Positions 6,272 through 11,921 of a stretch of DNA of 11,921 nucleotides are shown piece by piece. Below the pieces are notes generated by a model. It ran no database searches and was not told where the DNA came from. It saw only the letters and a program-made list of their open reading frames with translations. The stretch covers positions 1-11,921 of the forward strand of contig NZ_JAGKWP010000075.1 of assembly GCF_021151785.1 (NCBI RefSeq), written 5' to 3'. How positions within the stretch are numbered: position 1 is the stretch's first letter; every line of letters begins with the position of its first letter. A program made the translations under genes and the position numbers. This stretch comes from Flavobacterium sp. (lineage in GTDB: Bacteria; Bacteroidota; Bacteroidia; Flavobacteriales; Flavobacteriaceae).

Positions 6272-6279
6272 TATCTTTG
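6272..6279 (+). promoter_or_regulatory. Promoter -7 box for trmD
   Basis: TATCTTTG, followed by C, is one of the best TAnnTTTG matches in the window and ends 20 bases before the trmD ATG at 6300. Transcription would begin near 6286 and give a leader of about 14 bases. At the -33 position only a partial match (TTAG, 6249-6252) is seen. Confidence 0.6.
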
Positions 6280-6299
6280 CGCCTTGAAAACAATTGTGC

Positions 6300-6977
6300 A
6301 TGAGAATAGATATTATTACCGTATTACCTGATTTATTAAAAAGTCCGTTTGAAGGTTCCATTATGAAAAGAGCCATTCAAAAAGGTTTAGTAGAAGTTCA
6401 TTTTCATAATTTAAGGGATTACAGTACAAATAAACATAAAAATGTAGACGATTACCAATTTGGTGGCGGCGCAGGTATGGTTATGATGTGTGAACCGATT
6501 GATTTATGCATTTCTAAACTTAAAGCCGAGCGTAATTATGACGAAGTTATTTACATGACCCCTGATGGTGAAACGTTGAAACAGAAAATGGCAAATTCCA
6601 TGTCCATGTTAGAAAACATAATTATTCTTTGTGGGCACTATAAAGGCGTTGACCAACGGGTTCGCGAACTCCACATTACAAAAGAAATTTCAATTGGTGA
6701 TTATGTGTTAAGTGGTGGTGAAATTGGAGCAATTGTATTGTGTGATGCTTTAATCCGATTAATCCCAGGCGTATTAAGTGATGAAACTTCTGCATTAACA
6801 GATAGCTTTCAGGATAACTTATTATCACATCCAATCTATACTAGACCTGCAGAGTACAAAGGTTTAAAAGTGCCAGCTATATTATTGAGTGGTAATTTCC
6901 CTGAAATTGAAAAATGGCGTGAACAAAAAGCTTTTGAACATACCAAAGAACGAAGACCCGATTTATTAGAAGAATAA
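6300..6977 (+). CDS. trmD: tRNA (guanine37-N1)-methyltransferase
   Basis: 225 residues, a SPOUT-class methyltransferase that makes m1G37 next to the anticodon and so prevents +1 frameshifting. It is normally an essential dimer in the cytoplasm. TrmD marks are complete: MRIDIITVLPDL at the start, FGGGAGMVM (54-62), the SAM-binding trefoil-knot segments CGHYKGVDQR (111-120) and SIGDYVLSGGE (131-141), LIRLIPGVL (151-159; R153), the catalytic aspartate D168 in LTDSFQDNLL, and HPIYTRP (177-183). The ATG at 6300 gives the canonical N-terminus; a TTG six bases earlier would add only two residues. It has its own promoter and terminator. The rpsP-rimM-trmD-rplS grouping known from other bacteria is absent here. 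Confidence 0.97.
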   Translation: MRIDIITVLPDLLKSPFEGSIMKRAIQKGLVEVHFHNLRDYSTNKHKNVDDYQFGGGAGMVMMCEPIDLCISKLKAERNYDEVIYMTPDGETLKQKMANSMSMLENIIILCGHYKGVDQRVRELHITKEISIGDYVLSGGEIGAIVLCDALIRLIPGVLSDETSALTDSFQDNLLSHPIYTRPAEYKGLKVPAILLSGNFPEIEKWREQKAFEHTKERRPDLLEE

Positions 6978-6990
6978 AAAATTGCCTAAC

Positions 6991-7035
6991 ATAAAAATAC
7001 CCCTAAAAATGAAACACTATTAGGGGTATTTTTAT
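6991..7035. terminator. Bidirectional terminator between trmD and the ABC-F gene
   Basis: A perfect 16-bp inverted repeat (6991-7006 with 7020-7035) encloses a 13-base loop. The core is TACCCCTAA/TTAGGGGTA flanked by A5 and T5 arms, so a U-tract follows the GC core on both strands. It lies 13 bases after the trmD stop and 21 bases after the convergent ABC-F stop. Confidence 0.9.
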
Positions 7036-7056
7036 GAAAAGAAAAGTTAAGTATAA

Positions 7057-8673
7057 TTAAGCATACATCTCTTTTCTCAATTCTTTAATTTTTGGATCAT
7101 CTAAATATTCGTCAAAAGTCATATAACGGTCAATGCAACCTTTTGGTGTTAACTCTAAAATACGATTACCAACTGTTTGAGCGAATTCATGGTCATGAGT
7201 TGTAAATAAAACAGAACCTTTAAAGTTTTTCAAAGAATTATTAAATGCCGTAATAGATTCCAAATCTAAGTGATTTGTTGGTTCATCTAACATTAACACA
7301 TTGGCTCTAATCATCATCATACGAGATAACATACAACGTACTTTCTCTCCTCCAGACAATACATTACATTTTTTTAAGGCTTCTTCTCCAGAGAAAATCA
7401 TTTTACCTAAAAAACCACGAACATAAACTTCATCACGCTCTTCTTCTGTTTTAACCCATTGACGTAACCAATCTACTAAGTTTAAATCACTTTTAAAGAA
7501 ATCATGATTTTCTACAGGCAAGTAAGACTGTGATGTTGTAATTCCCCATTCAACCGTACCTGCATCCTGTTGAATATTGCTATTTAAAATTTCATAAAAA
7601 GCAGTAGTTGCTCTTGAGTCTTTAGAAAAAACTACAACTTTATCTCCCTTAGCCATATTCAAATCAACATTTTTAAACAGCACTTCACCATCAATAGACG
7701 CTGCTAAATTTTGAACATTTAAAATTTGATCTCCTGCTTCACGCTCTTGCTCAAAAATAATGGCAGGATATCTTCGACTTGAAGGTTTGATTTCGTCTAT
7801 ATTTAATTTTTCAATCATTTTTTTACGAGATGTAGCCTGCTTTGACTTAGCCACGTTTGCACTAAAACGACGAATAAATTCTTCTAATTCAGCTTTTTTC
7901 TCTTCCGCTTTCTTATTTTGCTGTGCACGTTGACGAGCTGCTAGTTGTGAAGATTCATACCAAAAAGTATAATTACCAGAATAGTGCGTAATTTTTCCAA
8001 AATCAATATCAGAAATATGAGTACAAACCGCATCTAAGAAGTGACGGTCGTGCGAAACAACTAAAACCGTATTTTCATAATTTGCCAAAAAATGTTCTAA
8101 CCAACCGATAGTCTCAAAGTCAAGGTCATTAGTAGGCTCATCCATTATTAATACATCTGGATTACCAAACAAAGCTTGCGCTAATAACACACGAACTTTT
8201 AATTTACCATCCATTTCACTCATTGGTGTGTAATGAAACTCTGAACCAATCTCTAAGTTTGACAATAAAGTAGCAGCATCACTTTCCGCATTCCATCCAT
8301 TCATTTCATCAAATTGCAATTGTAATTCTCCAATACGATCAGCATTTTTATCATCATAATCTGCATAAAGAGCATCCATTTCTTGCTTTATTGCATGCAA
8401 CACTTTATTTCCCATTAAAACAGTCTCAAGAACGGTATAGTCATCAAACATATTGTGATTTTGATTTAAAACCGACATACGCTTGCCTGGCTCCAAGATA
8501 ACTCTTCCCGAAGTAGGGTCGATTTCACCTGATAAAATCTTTAAAAAAGTTGATTTTCCAGCCCCATTGGCACCAATAATTCCATAACAGTTTCCTTGGG
8601 TAAAGGTTACGTTTACTTCATCAAATAATATTCTTTTACCAAATTGAACGGATAAATTAGATACTGTTAGCAT
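7057..8673 (-). CDS. ybiT: ABC-F family ATPase, YbiT type
   Basis: 538 residues, soluble, with two ATP-binding domains and no membrane segment: the ABC-F layout. ABC-F proteins bind the ribosomal E site and act in translation or antibiotic protection. NBD1 (about 1-240) has Walker A GANGAGKST (34-42), Walker B/E DEPTNDLD (178-185) and the H-switch VVSHDRHF (205-212). Its signature position reads MSEMDGKLKVR (151-161) in place of LSGGE. The basic helical linker runs about 243-300. NBD2 (about 315-515) has an intact LSGGEK (439-444), DEPTNHLD (463-470) and H493, but its Walker A reads FSKDSRATT (349-357), without the glycines or the P-loop lysine. Length and motif order resemble E. coli YbiT more than EttA or Uup, which is longer. 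There is no long arm or C-terminal extension typical of antibiotic-resistance members. Expressed as a single gene. Confidence 0.92.
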   Translation of the reverse strand: MLTVSNLSVQFGKRILFDEVNVTFTQGNCYGIIGANGAGKSTFLKILSGEIDPTSGRVILEPGKRMSVLNQNHNMFDDYTVLETVLMGNKVLHAIKQEMDALYADYDDKNADRIGELQLQFDEMNGWNAESDAATLLSNLEIGSEFHYTPMSEMDGKLKVRVLLAQALFGNPDVLIMDEPTNDLDFETIGWLEHFLANYENTVLVVSHDRHFLDAVCTHISDIDFGKITHYSGNYTFWYESSQLAARQRAQQNKKAEEKKAELEEFIRRFSANVAKSKQATSRKKMIEKLNIDEIKPSSRRYPAIIFEQEREAGDQILNVQNLAASIDGEVLFKNVDLNMAKGDKVVVFSKDSRATTAFYEILNSNIQQDAGTVEWGITTSQSYLPVENHDFFKSDLNLVDWLRQWVKTEEERDEVYVRGFLGKMIFSGEEALKKCNVLSGGEKVRCMLSRMMMIRANVLMLDEPTNHLDLESITAFNNSLKNFKGSVLFTTHDHEFAQTVGNRILELTPKGCIDRYMTFDEYLDDPKIKELRKEMYA

Positions 8674-8704
8674 GTATTTTTAGATATTTTTTTTAAAACT
8701 GCGT

Positions 8705-8712
8705 CAAAATTA
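8705..8712 (-). promoter_or_regulatory. Possible promoter -7 box for the ABC-F gene
   Basis: On the minus strand TAATTTTG matches TAnnTTTG and ends 31 bases before the ATG at 8673. The leader would be about 25 bases and A/T-rich. No clear -33 TTG is visible at the expected spacing. Confidence 0.4.
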
Positions 8713-8799
8713 GGAAATTTAGACGACTTTAAGGCTTATTTCTATACTATAATTTATTTTTTTAACGGTCTATTAACAAAGCTAACTAGAAGAAACAAA

Positions 8800-8807
8800 T
8801 ATATTTG
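8800..8807 (+). promoter_or_regulatory. Promoter -7 box for the thioredoxin-fold lipoprotein gene
   Basis: TATATTTG matches TAnnTTTG and ends 18 bases before the ATG at 8826. It contains the TTG at 8805, an apparent upstream start. Transcription would begin near 8814, downstream of that TTG. Confidence 0.5.
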
Positions 8808-8825
8808 TTCGTTAAAAATCAATTT

Positions 8826-10241
8826 ATGGCGAAAAAATACTTTTTATTATTTAGTTTTTCATTCATTATCTCTAGTACAACCTTAATTTCCTGTAAAAAT
8901 TCATTTGACGGAGACAATTATGTTGCTTATTTAGGTGGTGAAATTGAAAATCCTAAGTGTAACTATGTTGTTTTTATGAAAGGAGAAAAAGTAATTGATA
9001 CTTTCTTTCTTGATAAAAACAACCGTTTTTTCCATAAATTCGACTCACTTACTCCTGGACTTTATAGTTTTAAACACGATCCTGAATATCAATATATTTA
9101 CTTTGATAAAAACGACAGTTTAATGCTTCGTTTAAATACATTAGATTTTGATAATTCTTTAATGTTTTGTGGTCGCGGTGATGAAAAAAATAATTTCTTA
9201 ATGGAACTTTTCATTCAAAACAATAATGATAGAAATCAAATGTATGAAGTGTATACTAAAGATATAAATGCCTTTCAAAAAAATATTGATTCTACTTATA
9301 AAAAAGCTAAATCATTGTATTTAAAAAGAAAAGCATTTATCAACTGGAATGAAGACTTTGATAAAATTGCCTCTTCTAGCGTAGAACTCAACCATGCATA
9401 CAAAAAGGAAATTTTTCCATTTGTACATGAGTTTAGAACTGGAAAATCTGTAAAAAATGACTTGCCTAAAGATTATTATAAACACAGAAAATTAATTGAT
9501 TTAAATGATACGGCTTTAGTCAATTACTCTCCTTTTGTAAAATATGTAACCGTATTATTGAACAATTTAGTACTCACTGACGCTAAAGATATTGCCGATG
9601 AAATGTCATTAGAAAGCAATATTAAGAAATTACAAATAGCCGATACACTAATTAGAGATAAACATGTTAAGAATCTTGTGGTAAACAATATTGCAAATAT
9701 GTATCTCTTATCAGATCAATGCACGGAAAATAATGCTAAATTTTTCCAATTGTATTCTAAAATATCAACGGATAAAAAATTAGAAGCTGAGGTGATGAGA
9801 ACATCAAAAAATGTACACAAACTTCATAACAATGCTTTGCTTCCTAATATAGCTTTACAAGATGTTACTGGAAAATCAATTGCTATAAATGATCTAATCA
9901 ATACTAAAACGGTATTGTTCTTTTGGTCTAAACAATCTGATTCGCAGGCTATTTTTTCGCATAAAAAAGTAGATGAATTAAAAGCTAAATATCCAAACAT
10001 TCGTTTTATATCAATCAATATTGGAAATTCAAGATCTGAATGGTTGAATGAATTGAAGAAACATAAATTTACATCTAATCCAAATACTATTGAATTGTTT
10101 TCTTCAGATTTTGAGGAAATAAAAGAAAAGTGGGTGATAAATAAAATTCATCGCACGATGATTATTAATCCTAACGGAACAATTAATAATGCTTTTGTTA
10201 GTTTATTTGATGCTAATTTTGAAAATAAATTGAATAACTAA
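8826..10241 (+). CDS. Lipoprotein with cysteine-less thioredoxin-like C-terminal domain
   Basis: 471 residues from the ATG at 8826. A lipoprotein signal peptide ends in lipobox LISC (C23 acylated). The N-terminal region (about 32-115) is beta-rich and resembles the DUF4369-type domain that often precedes TlpA-like thioredoxins in Bacteroidetes. A mostly helical middle (about 120-335) follows. The C-terminus (about 338-471) has a TlpA/AhpC-like thioredoxin fold: LPNIALQDVTGKSI (339-352), VLFFW (363-367), a helix ending ELKAKYPNIRFISINI (384-399), and the late strand TMIINPNG (444-451). At the CxxC position it reads S371-D-S-Q374, and the usual cis-proline before the late strand is replaced by IHR (441-443). 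Redox activity is therefore unlikely; a binding or structural role is inferred. The -7 box just upstream excludes the longer TTG start at 8805. Probably anchored in the cell envelope; no surface-export acidic motif follows C23. Confidence 0.75.
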   Translation: MAKKYFLLFSFSFIISSTTLISCKNSFDGDNYVAYLGGEIENPKCNYVVFMKGEKVIDTFFLDKNNRFFHKFDSLTPGLYSFKHDPEYQYIYFDKNDSLMLRLNTLDFDNSLMFCGRGDEKNNFLMELFIQNNNDRNQMYEVYTKDINAFQKNIDSTYKKAKSLYLKRKAFINWNEDFDKIASSSVELNHAYKKEIFPFVHEFRTGKSVKNDLPKDYYKHRKLIDLNDTALVNYSPFVKYVTVLLNNLVLTDAKDIADEMSLESNIKKLQIADTLIRDKHVKNLVVNNIANMYLLSDQCTENNAKFFQLYSKISTDKKLEAEVMRTSKNVHKLHNNALLPNIALQDVTGKSIAINDLINTKTVLFFWSKQSDSQAIFSHKKVDELKAKYPNIRFISINIGNSRSEWLNELKKHKFTSNPNTIELFSSDFEEIKEKWVINKIHRTMIINPNGTINNAFVSLFDANFENKLNN

Positions 10242-10260
10242 GGTTAATGTAATTATTCAA

Positions 10261-10296
10261 AAAAAAACCACATGATTTAAAACATGTGGTTTTTTT
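10261..10296. terminator. Bidirectional terminator between the lipoprotein and transaldolase genes
   Basis: A perfect 14-bp inverted repeat (10261-10274 with 10283-10296) encloses an 8-base loop. The core is ACCACATG/CATGTGGT, with A7 and T7 arms giving a U-tract on either strand. It lies 19 bases past each of the two convergent stop codons. Confidence 0.9.
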
Positions 10297-10315
10297 ATTT
10301 TATTTAAAATCTTAT

Positions 10316-10972
10316 TTATTGATTTCCTTTTGCATAATCTGCTAAGAATTGTGCTAAACCAATATCTGTTAGAGGGTGTTTTAATAATCCTGTAATAGAT
10401 GATAAAGGGCCTGTCATTACATCAGCTCCAATTTTAGCGCAATTCACAACATGCATAGTATGACGAACAGAGGCAGCTAAAATTTGCGTTTCAAAAGCAT
10501 AGTTATCATATATTTGACGGATTTCATCAATTAAATTTAATCCATCTGTTGAAATATCATCTAATCTTCCTAAAAACGGTGATACATAAGTCGCTCCCGC
10601 TTTAGCAGCTAATAAAGCTTGTCCAGCTGAGAAAACTAAAGTTACATTCGTTTTAATTCCGTTATCTGAAAAATATTTACAAGCTTTAATTCCGTCTTTG
10701 GTCATCGGAATTTTAACTACAATTTGCTCATGTAATTCTGCTAATTCCTCACCTTCTTTGATCATTCCTTCATAATCAGTAGCAATCACTTCAGCGCTAA
10801 CATCGCCTTCAACGATATTACAAATGTCTACATAATGCTTTAAAATATTATTTTTACCTGTAATTCCCTCTTTAGCCATTAAAGACGGATTGGTAGTAAC
10901 GCCATCTAAAACCCCTAAGGCTTGTGCTTCTTTAATGTCGTTTAAATTTGCCGTGTCAATAAAAAATTTCAT
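10316..10972 (-). CDS. tal: Small transaldolase (TalC/FSA family)
   Basis: 218 residues, single-domain TIM barrel of the short transaldolase/fructose-6-phosphate aldolase family, class I (Schiff base), cytoplasmic. Motifs: MKFFIDTAN (1-9), GVTTNPSL (24-31), the Schiff-base lysine K87 in VVKIPMT (85-91), TNVTLVFS (108-115), SPFLGRLDD (131-139) and the late barrel SVRH (168-171). In E. coli FSA the equivalent of F133 is Y131; transaldolases have Phe there, and changing it to Tyr in TalB confers aldolase activity. F133 therefore argues for transaldolase (sedoheptulose-7-P + glyceraldehyde-3-P to erythrose-4-P + fructose-6-P, pentose phosphate pathway), although databases often label this family fsa. 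It has its own promoter; the upstream SDR gene is on the same strand, 91 bases away. No tkt, zwf or other pentose phosphate gene lies in the window. Confidence 0.93.
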   Translation of the reverse strand: MKFFIDTANLNDIKEAQALGVLDGVTTNPSLMAKEGITGKNNILKHYVDICNIVEGDVSAEVIATDYEGMIKEGEELAELHEQIVVKIPMTKDGIKACKYFSDNGIKTNVTLVFSAGQALLAAKAGATYVSPFLGRLDDISTDGLNLIDEIRQIYDNYAFETQILAASVRHTMHVVNCAKIGADVMTGPLSSITGLLKHPLTDIGLAQFLADYAKGNQ

Positions 10973-11009
10973 TTTGTTTGATTTTTATTTTGTTTATGTG
11001 TTGTTTCTG

Positions 11010-11038
11010 CAAAAGTATGAAATCCATTTCAATTTCAA
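11010..11038 (-). promoter_or_regulatory. Promoter for the transaldolase gene
   Basis: On the minus strand TTG (11038-11036) is followed after 18 bases by TACTTTTG (11017-11010), a TAnnTTTG match. Both -33 and -7 elements are thus present at normal spacing, which makes this the best complete promoter in the window. The -7 box ends 37 bases before the ATG at 10972, giving a leader of about 30 bases. The -33 region lies in a short ATTTCA repeat (11026-11040). Confidence 0.6.
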
Positions 11039-11063
11039 TTACAAAAGTCCACTTCAAGTTTAA

Positions 11064-11867
11064 TTACAATTTATAATGATTCATTAACATTTTTTCATAA
11101 ACGGTATCAGGTAAAATACGTTTTAGAACAATAGAAAACTTTTGCATAAATGCACCAACTTTATAATGAATCTTAGGTTGAGGCGTTTGAATGATTTGAT
11201 AAATAGCTTCTGCCATTTGAATAGGATTACTTCCTCCATCTACATGAGCATTTACCATATCGAGTTGTTGTTGATACACTTGTTGATACGCAGAGCCTTG
11301 TATTACTGGAGCATGAAAACGACGACTTGCAATATCTGTAGCAAAATCTCCAGGAGCGACATTGGTTATATGTACGCCAAAAGCTTTGGTTTCCATTCGT
11401 AATGATTCGGTAATTAGTTCCAAAGCTCCTTTTGAAGCTGAATAAATACTTCGAAAAGGTAATCCCATATATCCAGCTATTGAAGTTACATTGATAATTA
11501 ACCCTTGACGTTGCGCTCGCATATGAGGCAAAACCGACTGCATCATTTCAATGGGACCAAATAAATTAGTATCAAAATTATTTTTTATCTCTGTTAATGG
11601 AATTTCTTCTAACGGCCCAGTTATACCTACCCCCGCATTGTTTATTAAAACATCAATCCTACCTGCTTCGGTAATTACCTTTTGAATGCATTGTTGAATG
11701 GAAGTACTGTTACGTACATCTAATGCTACTAATTTAAACTTAGAACCCGATACTTGTTCTGGATTTCTACTAGTACCATAAACGATACATCCTTTTTCTT
11801 GCAAATACTCCCCAACGGCCTTCCCTATTCCTGAAGAACCTCCCGTGATTAAAATAACTTTTGACAT
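11064..11867 (-). CDS. Short-chain dehydrogenase/reductase (classical SDR)
   Basis: 267-residue NAD(P)-dependent oxidoreductase with a complete classical SDR motif set. It has the cofactor loop TGGSSGIG (8-15), R34 in GTSRN (favouring NADP(H)), D50, NNAG (76-79) and the catalytic tetrad N101, S129, Y142, K146 (YSASK). PG (172-173) follows the catalytic strand. The stretch after about 178 is the variable substrate-binding part. The C-terminal 35 residues form a basic amphipathic/hydrophobic end (KFSIVLKRILP, 243-253), which may associate with membrane or lipid substrates. The substrate cannot be assigned; the closest overall feel is the acyl/steroid- or retinol-dehydrogenase-like cSDRs. No TAnnTTTG box is found in the 54 bases upstream within the window. 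No hairpin follows the stop, so readthrough into the transaldolase gene is possible. Confidence 0.9.
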   Translation of the reverse strand: MSKVILITGGSSGIGKAVGEYLQEKGCIVYGTSRNPEQVSGSKFKLVALDVRNSTSIQQCIQKVITEAGRIDVLINNAGVGITGPLEEIPLTEIKNNFDTNLFGPIEMMQSVLPHMRAQRQGLIINVTSIAGYMGLPFRSIYSASKGALELITESLRMETKAFGVHITNVAPGDFATDIASRRFHAPVIQGSAYQQVYQQQLDMVNAHVDGGSNPIQMAEAIYQIIQTPQPKIHYKVGAFMQKFSIVLKRILPDTVYEKMLMNHYKL

Positions 11868-11921
11868 TGTATTAGTGAATAAGTATAAATGATAATAGTA
11901 CTAGGAATGATAACATAATTC

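Noticed and set aside
7603..7629. Degenerate NBD2 Walker A as a sequencing error or pseudogene sign
   Set aside because: The frame is open across the whole 538 codons, flanking motifs are intact and the substitutions are not explained by a single indel. The matching loss in the NBD1 signature suggests a real feature.
9824..10018. Open frame of 64 codons antisense to the thioredoxin-fold lipoprotein gene
   Set aside because: Fully internal to the real gene and without motifs.
11026..11040. Short tandem repeat ATTTCA, about 2.5 copies
   Set aside because: Too short and AT-rich to be a repeat element; best explained as part of the transaldolase promoter region.
11142..11402. Open frame of 86 codons antisense to the SDR gene
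   Set aside because: The opposite strand carries a complete SDR motif set; this frame has no domain or signal sequence.
1..11921. Mobile elements, CRISPR arrays, tRNA/rRNA genes, defence or toxin-antitoxin systems
   Set aside because: Looked for transposase, integrase, nuclease or Cas motifs, spaced repeats and cloverleaf-like sequences; none was seen. The small membrane protein lacks a toxin-antitoxin partner arrangement.

Overview
The window looks like an ordinary chromosomal segment of a low-GC member of the Bacteroidetes, most likely family Flavobacteriaceae (Flavobacterium-like). The evidence is strong AT richness, start codons without Shine-Dalgarno sequences, repeated promoter -7 boxes of the Bacteroidetes form TAnnTTTG about 17-23 bases before start codons, a cyclophilin-FKBP fusion, and a YbiT-type ABC-F protein of the sort I associate with this group. 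I see no tRNA, rRNA, CRISPR array, insertion sequence, integrase or phage gene, and no clear sign of recent transfer. No intergenic stretch exceeds 300 bases; the longest is 4810-4993.

Layout, left to right. (1) A branched-chain aminotransferase gene (ilvE, +) converges on a MazG-like NTP pyrophosphohydrolase gene (-) across a shared hairpin terminator. (2) Divergent from the latter are a two-helix small membrane protein and a membrane-anchored SRPBCC + GyrI-like protein (+). (3) A minus-strand block holds a secreted protein of unknown function, a lipoprotein with one c-type haem site, and a cyclophilin-FKBP dual prolyl isomerase. (4) A plus-strand block holds a SAM methyltransferase and a DUF1569/DinB-like protein in a tight pair, then trmD with its own promoter. 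(5) A YbiT-type ABC-F ATPase (-) converges on trmD through a strong bidirectional terminator. (6) A lipoprotein with a thioredoxin-like domain lacking its cysteines (+) converges on a small transaldolase gene (-), with a short-chain dehydrogenase gene (-) upstream of that.

Functionally this is a mosaic of housekeeping genes: amino-acid metabolism, nucleotide clean-up, tRNA modification, translation-associated ATPase, protein folding and the pentose phosphate pathway. Cell-envelope proteins of unknown role are interspersed. Most transcription units are one or two genes long, each with its own -7 box and often a palindromic terminator.

I did not find a new multi-gene system. The points most worth a second look are: complementary degeneration of one composite ATP site in the ABC-F protein; the thioredoxin-fold lipoprotein with both active-site cysteines and the cis-proline missing; a terminator-like hairpin directly before the start codon of the secreted-protein gene; and TTG start candidates that lie inside promoter -7 boxes.
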